From Poa pratensis (Eukaryota > Streptophyta > Magnoliopsida > Poales > Poaceae): a stretch of 64,000 bases of DNA. The translations under genes were made by a program, and so were the position numbers. The notes beneath the pieces were generated by a model, which searched no databases, was not told the DNA's origin, and was given only the letters and a program-made list of their open reading frames with translations. Shown here one piece after another: positions 24,172 to 36,999 of the stretch (positions are counted from its first letter, which is position 1; each line of letters opens with the position of its first letter). The DNA is taken from the NCBI GenBank assembly GCA_947311845.1, contig CAMZMU010000063.1, forward strand, positions 122,371,964-122,435,963. Direction: 5' to 3'.

Positions 24172-25506
24172 CTTGCGCCGGTCGTGCCGCTCGTGCGTTG
24201 TTGCCGCCGCCGCTCGTTGGGCGCAACGGCGTCGTGGCGGTGAGCAAGCCGGGCGCCGAGGGCCACGCCTGAGCGCTTCCCCGTCGCAGCGACCGTACCT
24301 GGTCCCGTTGGCCGCGCATGATGGCATCGCTAGTCGGAAGCCTGCGTGCACCATAGAGAAACGCCGGGAGGAGTTCCGATGGGGCCGAGGACGCCGTGTG
24401 CTCCGCTCCGCTCTGCCCTTGGTCACTGATCTCCTTGCGCGAGGCGTCCGTGTGCTAGCCCTGACCGGCTCACGGGCGCACTATCCAGCAGGTCCGCCGA
24501 CAGCCATGATGCTGATGCGTATGCCACCAACGACCCGATCTGAAGGTCTCTAGAACCAGGATGCCAACACTGAATCCCGGCTTCCCCCAACCTGGCCCTA
24601 GAATCAATCGTCGGAGGCCGGCCTTGGTGATCCCGGCGCGATGGCACTCATGGTGTTGCTGTTCCGCTAGCCCTGATCGACCATCGCAGAGGTGCTGCTC
24701 CGCCGGGTTGGCCTCTCTTCGAGAGCTTATAAAAACGAAAAGGAAGTTGGCCGTATGGTATGAAAACTTTGTATTGGATTAAGGAAACCGAACCAGACAC
24801 GACTTGACATACGTAGTCATACCAAACTTTAGCAGGGACGGAACCAAACCAAAGCACACATCGATCGATTGGTGAAACGGACGAAACGAAACCAGGAAAC
24901 GCAAACGTGCGAAAAAAGGGAGGGAGGAAAAATAACCCAAACCGTTTTTTCCACTTATGGGTGGCAGTGGTGGGTAATATGTGTCAAGTTCAGGGACAGA
25001 TTCAATGACGTACCACAAGAAGCCATCATTCATTTATTATTATTAGGTATAGAAAACCAAAAGTGTCGCTCTAAGTGTGTCCTCGAACATTTTTTCTATA
25101 TTTTCTTACAGTTTTTTCCGGTTCCCTCGTGTTCGCATATGTATTTTTTATGTCTTTTTTATATGGAGAGTTTTTTCATGAAACTATCTCACAAGCTAGT
25201 GCTACCCACACAACAACAAAAACTTCATGTAAGGGTCAAGCATGCGTAAAACACTAGGCGTCAATTCCTCACGTTTTCCATTTGTATATAAGAAAGACAT
25301 CAACAAAGAATATATATTCGACGCCACGGTCATCCATATTTCTAGTAGTAAAATTGATATGATAGTACCATCTAAAGACATAACCTTCACAAATTGGTTG
25401 GAAGTGCACAACCTCTTTAAGGATATATGCAATATCCTAAAATAAACAAACAAATATCCGATAAATAATTAATTGTTAGATGCATTAATTGTAAGAGAAC
25501 AATACA
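24172..25506. other. GC-rich then AT-rich DNA without a supported gene
   Basis: 24172-24730 is GC-rich with ORFs in several frames but no recognisable domain. It is the right flank of the retrotransposon nest, so it was once continuous with about 10430-10520. It may be decayed element or gene sequence. 24730-25506 shows nothing identifiable. Confidence 0.4.
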
Positions 25507-25508
25507 TA

Positions 25509-25767
25509 CTCCAACCGTTCTCGAATAAGTGTACTTCTACCTTTTGTTCTAAGTCAAACTTTTTTAAATTTGACCAACTTTATAGAGAAGTGTAGTAACA
25601 TATATGACATCAAATTTCTATATTTGAAACTTCATTTCAAAATGAATCTAGTGATACTAATTTATTAATTTGGTGTCAGAAATGTTGATATTTTTCCTTA
25701 TATACTTGGTCCGAATAAATTTGACTTATGTCAAAAGATAAAAGCACACTTATTCGTGAACGACGGG
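25509..25767. mobile_element. MITE with long inverted repeats (Stowaway-like)
   Basis: The left end reads CGAATAAGTGTACTTCTACC then TTTTGTTCTAAGTCAAAC. The right end, inverted, reads CGAATAAGTGTGCTTTTATC then TTTTGACATAAGTCAAAT. The arms are about 45 bp, with TA next to the left end. The outermost CTCCCTCCG-type bases are eroded on both sides. Confidence 0.65.
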
Positions 25768-28429
25768 CAGGCCGGCTTTGGCCCAGGGCAGGGGGCAAGG
25801 CCTCGGCCTGACCAAACTAGGGACCCATGGCTGGTACATATCCACATTCAAGGCAGAGTAGAAAGAAAAAAGAGGCCCATCGCTCGATTATACATGCCTA
25901 ACGTTCATGTATGTACGCATGGAGTCACGGCCGCACTAGACGTTTCATTTTCTCTCGAATCTTGAATTCTTGATCTAATAAGCGCACGGGCCAAGTAACA
26001 TCGCGTAGCCATGTATTTTTTATCACGCACGGAGAGTCTGATAAGGACAATGGGATAGGCTGCTGTGCGCTGGTAGCCTGCTACAGATGATGAACTGGTA
26101 ATTCTTGGATCAAAATCTCGATTTGACCCATCTGGCTGGTTTTTTAAAAAAATGTTCACAATCAGAAATTCTCAGTCTGGTGGCTCTTTTTTAACAACAC
26201 TTGCAGCTGTTGTGATATTGACACTGTCATGAATGATTTTGCGCCATAAAATGCACAGAAGTCTCGTTTCTCATGATTACCAGTGGCATGGAGGTTTGTT
26301 AGCATGTTATTTCTCTTTTTTTCGTGGGTTCTAGTTTCGATGATGTTGGTTTAGAACAGAGACAGGAATATTAAATATTCGATGCTAATGAAAAATTATT
26401 TTTTTATACTCCTTCACACACTGATTTTATTTATTCGAATCGATTTTTTCTCTTTGGAGAAAGGAGAAACGGACTGGAATTTAGATCGCGGCCTACTGAA
26501 TGTTCTTACTATTTTCCTTGAAAACTATCTTATATTTTAGGCTGTGGTTTGTCAGTTATGTGATGTTTATGGTCCAGCTTTGCAAGATGACGGTACACGA
26601 AAGTTTCTTCCATCATGTACCATCGCACCAAGTCGCTCCTATACGCATTGAATATATCTGAGCAAATGAGCCTCATGCACTGTTAAAGGAGGATATATAG
26701 GGGAAAACATGTCTGAATACGAACACTGATAAATCTGAAACATGGACAACCTGATTGCCCCAGAAAATGGGAGCAGCCAGTCGAAACGGATTTTTAAACC
26801 TGACCGACACAACTCTAGAGTGTAAGTTGAGAGACTTTTCATTCTTTGGTCCCCTGGGTCGAGAAGACAAAACTCTATGTAGGATGTGAAACACCCACCC
26901 CACAAGAGGATACATGTGAAACAATCCATGCATCCCTCCCAACCATTTTATAAAATATTATGCCCTAGTTAGGCGGTCGCATGGACACATTGGACGGTCC
27001 GCAAGATGAGGAAAGGCTTCGCCCTGGTGGCGGCGGGACCTCAATGGATGGGAAAACCCCGTCTTTTTTGGATCAAAACGTCCAACAGACATGCAAGTCC
27101 CATCTAACGATGTGCGGGGAGACAGATTTCCCCCTGAATTGGTCGGTCGATGCCTAGTGGTGCCCTAAGGTCTAGGGGATCTGATCTGGTTGCGCATTTC
27201 AGAGCCTCTAATTTTTTTGGACATATTATAGACCCGATTCAGAGCAAACCTAACTTATTAGCTAAACGTGTTTCAAACATTGAGATCCTTTGAGAACTAG
27301 AACCGTATTAGATCAGGAGGAATAAGTTGAAAATAGATATATGAAGCTCTACTAAACTGGTCGATTCAAGTCCCTACTAAAGAGGGGAGAAGAGGAAGGC
27401 AAGCAACATCGTAAAATACAACATTTCGAGAATTTGGAAGAAGCATAGTAGAAGGGTCTTCCGCGACTTTGCTATGTAGAATATCGAGGTGGCCCAACTC
27501 TTTTGGGAAGAGATTTAGGTTTAGTTCCTACACTATCGGGGGGAATACCATGATTTTGCAACCCCCGAGCCTTACGTAAATACAAAATTTCACTTTTGTG
27601 TAATCAAATGGCAGAATGCTTCTTTCTAAAAAAATAAATGTCGTCAAATTCTACTTTAGGATTGATTAAAAGAGAGTGAAACAATATTACCTGTTGAGTT
27701 ATAATACTGTAGTTAAGCCACACATTTGTTGGGAAAGATTTAACTTACACTACCTGACAATCAAAATTTGGATTACCGAGGAAGAAATAAACTACTTTCC
27801 ATTTGGCGTGATGTCCAGCTGGTGTCTTAGAAGTTTTGGGGAAAGAGTTAACTTAAACAATCATGATAATCATATTTCACATTTTTCTTTATATTATAAT
27901 TGTAAAATAAATAAACTGAATTTTACGGAGACAATTAAGGAAGATACGTGATTATGTATAATCATCAGAAAATCCTAACCAGTAACAAGGGGATGCACTA
28001 CACTTACAACATAGGACCAGTACTTATTACTCTATGAAACATAGCAACATTTCCTATTTTATCCGGTGATAAGAAATGGGGATGTGATGCAGGTCACCTA
28101 ATAAGTCATGAGTACCAGCTAATTCTGCATTCAGGCTATTCTCAGCTAAATCTGAAAATCTGATAAGAGTCCATGTGCCAGAAATCAGTACTACCGGAAT
28201 TACACAAAAATAGAAAACTGTTAGTCTTTACGCTCTGACCAGAGGTAAAACAACACATCACTCAAATGTAAGTTACAACACCAAGATCCAGTGAACTTGA
28301 ATGAATTAACCGGAGCACCGTCATAACTGAAATATGTTGCAAGTAATAACCTTAGGGAAGGAACCAAATCGGAGGCGAGTAGTTAGAGCGTTCCTTGTTC
28401 GTGAAACAGCGTTGGATGACTTGGAGACG
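25768..28429. other. Intergenic DNA, no gene recognised
   Basis: Short ORFs only. I found no domain, LTR pair or inverted-repeat element that I can support. Confidence 0.5.
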
Positions 28430-28434
28430 TGGCT

Positions 28435-30013
28435 TGATACATCTCAAACGTATCTATAATTTTTGATTGTTCCATGCTTGTTATATATCATTGCCACATG
28501 TTTTTATAATGTTTTTACATCATTTTGGCATATTTTATGTAACTGACCTATTGACAAGATGCCCAATGTCAGTTCATGTTTTTGCTGTCTTTTTATTTCA
28601 GAAAAGCTAGTCAGGGAAGTTTCTCCGAATCGCCTAAAAATTTATAGGAATTATTTTTACATGGAAACAAAGACGAAGCCGGAAGGGGAGCTGCAGGGGG
28701 GCCCCACAGCCCCCAGACGCCACCCAGGCGCGGTCAAAGGGTTGACCACGCCTGGGGCCCACCTGGCGCCCTCCGGTGCCTTATCGAGTTGCCCTTTCGC
28801 CAATAAATTGTCTTCGTCCCGAAAACCCTCGATACCCGATCATATTTTCCAGAAAACATCTGAGGCCGCCGCCGTCACCAACCCTAGATCGGGAGGGTTC
28901 TGAAGCTCTTCCGGCACCCTGTCGGAGTGGGAGATCGTCACCGGAGGCATCTACACCACCATGTCTGCCTCCGGAGTGATGCGTGAGTAGTAATCCACAG
29001 GACTATGGGTCCATGGCAGTAGCTAGATGGTTGTCTCTCTCTCTTGTACTCCATTGTTTAGATCTTGTGAGCTGCCTAACATGGTCAAGGTCGTCTATTT
29101 GTAATGCTACATGTTGTGTTTGCGGGATCCGATGAATTATGGAGTCATGACATTATTGTTCAGTTTATTTATCATATGTTTTATTTATGATCTTGCATGC
29201 TCTCTGATGCTTGTGGATGCTTTGGCCGAAGTAATTGCTAGTATCTTAGAGAGGGTATTTATGCTAGATAGTGGGTTCATGCCTCTCTTGTCTGAGCTCG
29301 AGTTGACAGAAACGATTAAGACTTGAGATGTGTTGTTGCTACTAGGGATAAAACAACGGTGTTTATTGCTATATGTTGTAACCATTGCTTACATTACGCA
29401 CCATGCTTATTGCAATTATCTGTTGCTTGCAACTTAATACTTTCGGATGACAGGCTGGATAGCAATCCCGGGGTGGATTATTAGTCATAGATACAGTTGG
29501 ATAACAGTCTATGTATTTTGTCTTAATGCCCATATTAGATGAAACGGTGAACTTTGTGTCATGATATTATTGTGTTGTGCCCATGTTTGTCAATTGTCTC
29601 GCTGTAATTTGTTTACCCAACATGTTTATCTTTTGGAGAGACGCCACTAGTGAACTGTGGATCCCGGTCCAATTTTCTATATCGTTTACAACCGTTTTAA
29701 TAGCTTTTCCTAATCATTTGCTCGCTGGTCATTTTTTCTCTCATATTATTTTATACACATACATTTAATTCTTCGTGTTCAGCAAGCCGGAGAGATTGAC
29801 AACGTCTTTGTTTCGTTGGAGCAAAGTAGTTTGTTCGTGTGTGCGCAGATCCACCTCAGCGATCGTAAACAACGTCGTTGACACCTTTCCGAAGCCTTCT
29901 CCAAGTCCTACTAGATCGATAAACCTTGGTTTTGTATCAAGGGAAAATTGCCGCTACGCTACATCATACCTTCCTCTTGGGGTCTCCCAGCGAACGTGTG
30001 ATTCACGCCATCA
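28435..30013 (+). mobile_element. Solo LTR
   Basis: It starts TGATACATCTCAAACG and ends CACGCCATCA, 1579 bp, with no internal domain or partner LTR. It is homologous along most of its length to the LTR at 49612-51218. Flanking 5-mers are TGGCT (28430-28434) and TGTCT (30014-30018), a one-mismatch target duplication. This fits loss of the element body by LTR-LTR recombination. Confidence 0.8.
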
Positions 30014-30049
30014 TGTCTCCCCTTCCACCCACCGACAACTCCCATTGCA

Positions 30050-31254
30050 ACCACATGTATTCCGTCGGATCGGCTCCCCCTCCACCCACGCCACCGATGC
30101 CATCCATTCGCACTACTGCAGGTGTACCGCCCAAGAATTCGATATTGGGACACCACGTTCACATCGCGGGAGTTCCAGTTATCCAAGAAGTAGATGCCTA
30201 CTCCAAAATCAACGCCCGGGAAATCAGCCACCTCCTAGGCTCTAGAGCACCCCCGTGCAACGCACAACATTCTCCCATCCAGCGAAGACAGCTCGGTCCA
30301 GGCATGCTGAACCAGGCCGGCCACGGTGATGTGTTCCGTTGCTCGGTACACCTGGAATGCCCCTGTGTGTAGAGCCCATTCACGAGGAGACAGCCTCGCG
30401 AACTTCACGACCATCAGCAGTTCCCCGCGGGATTCCACGAGGTAGCGGGCGATGACTGAACTGCGATGTCCCCCATGCATGAAGTAGCACTGGTGCACAC
30501 GTACCCCCATATGTATACCATCTTCATCTTCTTGGATCCTGAATATGTCATACACGATGACATGCTCCGCTTTGGTGAGAAAATGGAAAGCTCCTTTGTG
30601 ATGTATCACATCCTCGAGTTGGAAGCGGAAATTCTCCATGAAACAATTGCCACCGGACGGTGATCACCTGCCCCCTCCATGCTCCAAAAGGCAAGTTGCG
30701 GGGAAAGGATCGCACACGGTGTCCCGACGATTGCAGCGCCGAAGCACTGCGTGTTCTGCCCCGGTGCAGAGGAGAACGTGGCGGCGAGGATGGCGATGGG
30801 TATGGGATCCCCCTACTCACGGGTTCCACACAATAGAAATAGTCGGGGAGGAATATCCGACGGTCGGTATGGAGGTTGAGGAGCGCGTGTGGCGGCTGGT
30901 TTGTCCATGGGCGAGCAAGATCCAACCACCATCATAGGAGCCGAAGATGCGCGCACCTCCAGTGTCGTGCCCGATCCGTAGGTGGTGGGTGTCTCTATTG
31001 CATTGGACACAATAAAAGGTTGCCCTCCGCGTGCTGCCTACCCCTCGAAGGAGAGGGAGTGGAAAGGTGGTGGGGTCCGGGAAGAGGAGCCACGGGAGTT
31101 GACGCGGAGGTATGGGCCGTTGGACTGCGAACCACCAATCATGGCACGTCCTCGACATGCTGAGGCGGTCGACGAGGCACGGTAAGTGGCGAGCAATCTC
31201 GGTAAGGAGGTCGGCAAGGAGGTCCTTCCATGGCCGAGGTGCAGGCTCAGCCAT
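30050..31254 (-). pseudogene. F-box/DUF295 protein pseudogene
   Basis: The start MAEPAPRPWKDL at 31254 leads into an F-box (LLTEIARHLPCLVDRLSMSR) and the DUF295 opening (LPWLLFPDPTTFPLP). After about 30900 the homologous reading changes frame repeatedly: AAIVGTPCAILSPQLAFW in one frame (about 30690-30760), YLVESRGELLMVVKFARLSP and LDGRMLCVARGCSRA in another (30235-30639), and FPGVDFGVGIYFLDNW in a third (30160-30231). The domain order is that of the large grass F-box-DUF295 family, but at least three frame changes and internal stops make it non-functional. The solo LTR lies just beyond its 3' end. F-box proteins of this type would act as SCF substrate adaptors. Confidence 0.8.
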
Positions 31255-31364
31255 GGAAGCAAAATTGGAAGGGGGGTTAGTGGCAAAGGCTTGGTGGTCA
31301 CGAGAGGAGAGATGCAAGAGAGGATGGAGGGGAAGATGTTTGTTTCCGTGTGAGCCATTGTTCT

Positions 31365-31990
31365 CTTCTCACTTTCTCTTCTAGAAGGGGGAGTTAATAC
31401 ACTTGTCATGACATATTTATTATTATGACAAAAAGGGTACTCTTTACAAGACACTTTCAAGTGAGTGCCACCCTCATCTTGGCTTAATTGTGTCATAAAT
31501 ATTTGTAGAGTAACCGTGATCACAGTTACTTCCAACGATATGTGGTGTGTACGTGCTTACATTTTTCGCGTGAAACGTGTTTCCTGGCTAGCCACGCGGT
31601 TCCAAAATAGGGGAGAGAGAGCCTTTTGCGGGGCCCACCATTTGATATGTTTTCCTCTTCTCCTCTTGTATTGTTATCACTCAATGTAAAAAATCGAGAT
31701 GGCTTTCTATCCGTCATATCCCCTTTATATTATTGTCCACGTAACCACATCTTTATCTTCACATATTAAATGTTGAGGCACCGATGACAGTTGAGGTGGA
31801 CGATAATGAGTAGCATTATCTACTAATGGGCCCCACCCCTAAGCACCACTGGACCACCCCACGGGAACCTTGCGCGTCCCGAAGGTCGCACATCGGATGT
31901 TGTTGTGCGGCCTGCGTTCATGCCACTTGACGCCTCCATGGAAGCACTTGCGCAGTGCTCCAAGCCTACTAAGGTTGGGTGTGCATCCAT
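31365..31990. repeat. Tandem segmental duplication, copy A
   Basis: Similar to 32090-32680 throughout. Shared anchors are ATCTTTATCTTCA, GAGGCACCGATGAC, GTTGAGGTGGA and GGGCCCCACCCCTAAGCACC. No coding sequence is seen. Confidence 0.75.
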
Positions 31991-32089
31991 GACGGTTGTA
32001 GTCTTGAACGGTGTTTGTCTCCCAAGATCATCGTCGTACGAAAGGTGGGATCACCTAGATATAATTTTATTTTTTGCTTTTATATGATC

Positions 32090-32680
32090 ATTTTCTCTTT
32101 AATAACTCTCGATTTATCTTCTAGAATAAGAAGTTTGTACACTTGTTTTAACAGTTTTTTTTTAATTATTACAAAACAAAGAACTTCCTAGCGGCTACCA
32201 CTACATGCTGTCTAATTGTGTACTAATATTGGGGGAGTACCATCGTCTCAGTTACTTTCGATGGTGTGCGGTGTGTATTTGCTTGCCTTCTACATGTGAC
32301 ACGTTTTTATGGCTTGTCACGAGGTTGGAAACGAGGAGAGAGCAATTAGAGGGGACCACGATATGGTACTTTTTCCTCTTCTCCTCTTGTTGTGTTCCCG
32401 GTCAATATCAAAATCAAGGTGGCTTGTCTCTATAAGTCCCATAATCTTTATATTCTTGTCCACGCAAACACTATCTTTATCTTCATCTATTACATGTGGA
32501 GGCACCGATGACTGTTGAGGTGGAGGGGCAATGAGTAGCACTGCCTATGGACGGGCCCCACCCCTAAGCACCATTGGACAATCCCATGATAAACTCGTGT
32601 CTCCTCGAAGATCGCACAACACATTGCTGCATGGCTTGCATTCACCCCACTTGGCACCACCATTGCAACCCTTGCACATT
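32090..32680. repeat. Tandem segmental duplication, copy B
   Basis: Second copy of 31365-31990, diverged at perhaps a fifth of positions plus indels. The offset is about 730 bp. Confidence 0.75.
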
Positions 32681-33820
32681 ATATCGTGATACACGTTCTT
32701 GCTTTACTTCCTCAATGTAATATTATGTGAGTTGATTTTTTCCCTTGCCGTAAATCATAACGATAATAAATACCACAAATAAATCACGTAGCATGCATAA
32801 CTAGCACAACACACTGTTCAGAAGAAGGAATTACTGAAATTCGTATGTGTAGTATGTGCGACTGATCGAGGGATCTAACCGTTGAATCCTCCCAACGTGC
32901 GGCTACTGCAAAAGAACAAGGACTAGGTGTGGCAATAAACAAATCTGACTCACACGATACTTTACTGCAACAATTGTGTTTTTCTGAGTACGAAGCAAAA
33001 CTCCACATAAAAGCGTACAATCACAAGTGACTTTTCTGTTGGTTAACCATGTTTAGGACTTGATAATAGTGCCCCAATGAAAGATCGAAAGGTCGTCTAA
33101 GGGGGGAAGTCTATAGGTGTTTTAAAAAATAATTATGGATTTGTCTTGAAAGGATGCAAAAATAAACTAGGTTTTTAATTACAAGTGATAAGCAAGGTAT
33201 ATATAACTTCAAACTCGAAGGATATTACGAGGAAATAAAACTCAATATAAACATAACTGAGACACTGAGAGGAAGGTATGTTACCATTGTTTAGGTGAAG
33301 GTTACCAGGAAGTACCCGAGGACGCTATGAAATTTCAGCTTCTTCTTCGAGCCCCTCACCTACCTCCCCATCAGAGGCGGGGTGGGTGAGTCCACCCGGA
33401 GCGACGTTGGTGATGGAGGGGGACGTTGCTTGGGCTAGGCGGCGGTGGCCAGTCAAAAAAGCTAGCACGCACACAAGCTTCACGTCTAAGTTTTCGTCGC
33501 CCTGCTCACCATGGAGGGCGAAGGCCCATAACCTACCTCCCCACTGGAGGCGGCAAGGTTGGGGCGAGAGTCCACCCGGAGCGTTGGTTCCTAGAGTTGG
33601 CGCCGCCGTAAGGGAGAAGTGGGTGAGGGAGGAGGGAAGCATGAAGAAGTTGGAGCAGTCTCACAAATCGGCAAATCTCTTGAGAAGTCTTGCAGCTAGT
33701 CGGGCTTTAAGCTAGTGTTGACATGCTTCCTTTTAGGGAGTCTATTATGCGGCCCGGATAGGAATTCCCATGACGCTAATCCTGCAAATTTAATTTGATT
33801 TGTTCAGATGGGAAAACTTT
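32681..33820. other. Intergenic DNA with a short GC-rich internal duplication
   Basis: At about 33345-33410 and 33528-33590 the phrase CCTACCTCCCCA, then GAGGCGG, then GAGTCCACCCGGAGCG, occurs twice. ORFs here look like by-products of GC content. No gene recognised. Confidence 0.5.
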
Positions 33821-33822
33821 TA

Positions 33823-33946
33823 CTCCCTCCATCCGGAAAAGGATGTCTTGACTTTGTCTAAATTTAGATGTATGCACACACTAATACATGTCTAGATACA
33901 TCCAAATTTAGACAAATCAAAGACATCCTTTTCCGTACGGAGGGAG
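33823..33946. mobile_element. Stowaway MITE
   Basis: 124 bp, TA target duplication on both sides (33821-33822 and 33947-33948). The terminal repeats are CTCCCTCCATCCGGAAAAGG and, inverted, CTCCCTCCGTACGGAAAAGG. The interior is palindromic (ATGTATG…, TAGATACATCC). Confidence 0.95.
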
Positions 33947-34387
33947 TACAAATAATTTTACAGTATCGGGTGCAGTTTACCTTAAAAAGTCAGGGTTGAG
34001 ATCAAACTTATGATTCAAAATTCGTAATAGGCTTTTATCGGGATGTTTTTAATGATGGGCCGGACAGACACTTCACAGTTTCGGTGCGGCATGGGCTTGC
34101 GCAACCGGCAGAACGCCAGAAGGGATCCCTACCTATCGACCTATGCGATGATAACATCGCATCGCACACCCCTCCACCGCCGTCGGCGCCGTCCCGCCTT
34201 CTCCTTCCTCCTTCCTCCCCGCCATTGCTCCCCCGCCACCACGTGCCGCCGGCCATGCCGCCTGCCACGGCCACCCGCGCCCGGCGCTCCCGCGCCGCCT
34301 CGGCGTCGGTCACCGCCGGTCCGCCGCCGCCCCGAGCTTCCCTCTACCCCCCCCCCCACCCCGGCGAGCTCCCCCACCGCACCTGCA

Positions 34388-34411
34388 CCCCCCCCCCCCC
34401 CCCCCCCCCCC
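34388..34411. repeat. C homopolymer (24 bases)
   Basis: An uninterrupted C run in Pro-codon-rich DNA upstream of the gene remnant at 34640. Its length is likely uncertain in any assembly. Confidence 0.9.
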
Positions 34412-34639
34412 TCGTTAAGTTGCTTACTCGCCTCCACCGCCTCCGCCGCGGCCAGCCGCGTCTCCGGCGGTTCCGGGTCGCTCCATTCTCGTCGTCGCCG
34501 TCGGCCGCCGCGGCCAGCCGCGTCGCCCGCCCGCCGCCGACTCGTCCGTAGCCCTCCCCTCCCCTCCCCTCGCCGCGCCGCCTTCTCCCTCAGCTCCGGC
34601 AGCCACCGTCGCCTCCACTTTGGGCCAGCCCATACCGCG

Positions 34640-35770
34640 CGGGGAGGGTGTGCGACGACTTCTTTATCGTCGCACTGGTCGAGAAATAGGGATTGCCACC
34701 CAGAACCCGAACCGAACCAGATCTCGCCGCCGTCCGTCGCCATGGGCCTGAGCCGGCCGCTCCTCCCCCACTCGCCGACTCCTTGGTGGACTGCGCCGAC
34801 CCCCGCCACGCCATCGACGCCTTCCCCGCCGTCCATTTCGCCCGCTTTGGCCACTCTGTCCCCGGCGCCGCGCCCTCCGCCTCCTGTCACATGGCCTGGC
34901 GCGCCCGCTCCAACTCCTCCGCCTCCCTCACCGACTACCGCCGCTTCGTCGTCGCGCGGGACCCCCGCACCTGCTCCGTCCTCTCCATCGGCGCCTACCA
35001 CTCCGGCGCCAACGCCCACAAGCGCCTCCAACGGCACTACCGCCGCCGCTGTTCTCCGCGCGCAGTTCTCCTACCCCTCCTACCTACCACGGCGGCGGCG
35101 ACCGCTGCAAGCCCATGCCGCACTACACGCGCAACCTCCTCTGCGTCCTCACCAAGATGCGCTATCTCAACCACTGAACCGCACCCTCCTCGCTGCCGCC
35201 TACGCCGCCGCGGGCATGCGGGAGGAGAGGCCGTTCCTCCTCCACTCCTCATCCGTGGCCGGCATCGTCGAGGAAAGACCGTTCTGGGAGGACTGGGACA
35301 GGTGGGGAGCGCAGGGCCAGCTCACGCTCCGCCTTGTCGACAACACCAGGGTGTTGCCGCCACCAAGTTCTCCAAGTCCAAGGACGCCCTCGTCGTGAGG
35401 AGCGGATGTCGAGCCGGCCAGCCGGGGAATTCTTGGTACCGCGTGTGAGAACGCGCCCTGCCACACCGTGTGGTACGCTTGGCGCAAGCCTGATGAGCTT
35501 GTCCATGCCAATCTCAGTGCCGAGGAACTAAAATGGAAAATCGAGGACAGTGTCGACGTTGGTCTTGGTGGAGGCGCTCAAGGCGAATCACAACAACCTG
35601 CATTACCTGGATCAGTTTCAGGGGCTCTGGAGGAAGCTACAGCAAGTGGTTCTTGGAGATGAAGAGGCTCAATGGTGGAGTTCCTGTGGAGTTTGATGGT
35701 GCATGCACGAGCTGGTCAACAAGGAATTCTTCCTCGAGGGGAAGAGGACGGCCCAGGTGCAGTGCTGATT
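34640..35770 (+). pseudogene. Frameshifted gene remnant, plant O-fucosyltransferase-like
   Basis: Protein-like segments follow one another but change frame: HAIDAFPAVHFARFGHSV and SCHMAWRARSNSSASLTDYR (about 34800-35000), then REERPFLLHSSSVAGIVEER and FWEDWDRWGAQGQLTLRLVD (35215-35340), then AATKFSKSKDALVVR and NSWYRVCE (35355-35450). It continues with WYAWRKPDELVHANLSAEEL and LVEALKANHNNLHYLDQF. The order and phrases such as the WYRVCE motif recall a plant O-fucosyltransferase-like membrane-protein family. That identification is from memory of the family and moderate. At least three frame changes argue for a pseudogene. Sequencing error is the alternative. Confidence 0.5.
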
Positions 35771-36999
35771 TCTTCTCCCAGATAAGATGTTTTCGGAGAA
35801 CGCAGCGTGCTTTTCCCAAGTGAGTCTTGTATAGATCGTGTCTAAATCTTGTTGTTAGGTTGGTCATCGCCTATAGATGATTCAGTCAGTATTACTTTAG
35901 TTTGAGGGGAGTCTTGGCAACCAGCAATGTATAGCTCAGTGCTGCTAAAGAGTACTTGTTGCACTCAATCAATTAGTTTCTTCTCACTAGTACTTGCTGC
36001 TCATTTCCTGTAAGGAAATACTGTACTAATTCACATTATCATGTCCTTTTGGCTATTTAGTTCTTTACATGACCTTTGTATCTCTCCAGTGCATTTCAAC
36101 ATATGATAGTTATGACTGGTCCATGATTTATAGCTTTATCATCTGCATAACTGTTCTTGGCATCTAGTCCTTAAGTGACGTGGCATATATTCTTTAAGTG
36201 ACGCCCGGAAGTACAATCATGTCTTAATTTTATTGTCAGGTTCGCTTATGGCTGATTCAGTGTACTAGTTCACATCATATCCTTTAGGCTATTTAGTTAT
36301 TTTCATGACTGTGTTTCTCCGGTGCATTTCAGCATATGGTAGTTATGAGTGTTCTGTCCATTTATTCTTTACGTGAAGCACAGAAGTACACTGTCAATAT
36401 GAGTCCTGTTTTTTATGGATTATGGATCTCCCTAGGAGCATTTGGTGCTAGTTATAACAATATATTGTCTTCCTTGATTACTTAAGGGTTTTGAAAATTG
36501 AAATATAACAGTAATACTCTCTGGAGTCTATCCTTAATCTGGAAAAAAATCATCTTAATACATTGCTGCTTGACTCGTAGTCCAGGTAAACAAGGAACAT
36601 TTCTGTTGTGGTCTGACTGAAACTACACATCGTGACATATTGACATGCATTCTGTTCTATCTATGGAACCTTTTCTGATCATGTTTGATGTTCTTTCCAG
36701 GTCTGAGTTATGTTTACCCCTAGCAAGCACAGTTTACATTATCGCTAGCTTATGCTATTTATTTGCTCACTATCTCCTCAATAGAGTAGATAAGGTAGAG
36801 AAGAGATAACTGCAATATAGAAATATGCTCCAGATGTTACGGTATTTCAGATAAGCATGTTTGTTCGTTGCTAAAAATAATAGGTCGCATTTTGCTGTAC
36901 GGCATCTCTTAAATTCTTAAAAATATATAATTTGCTAAACTTATTCCTTAATGAAATAGCCATATTCCTTTGACATCGAATTTATCTGAAATATATGTA
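35771..36999. other. Noncoding DNA downstream of the remnant, with a diverged tandem repeat
   Basis: About 36020-36150 and 36255-36355 share GGCTATTTAGTT, ATGAC and GTGCATTTCA, then CATATG with TAGTTATGA, a diverged duplication. This may be old intron or 3' UTR sequence of the remnant. No exon recognised. Confidence 0.4.

Noticed and set aside
29775..30245. 156-aa ORF (+) running from the solo LTR into the F-box remnant
   Set aside because: It spans the LTR/flank border and is antisense to the DUF295 C-terminus.
34043..35398. 451-aa Pro-rich ORF (+) and the overlapping 298-aa ORF (-)
   Set aside because: Long open frames in GC-rich DNA with low-complexity Pro/Arg/Gly content. The protein-like signal switches frames within the region instead.
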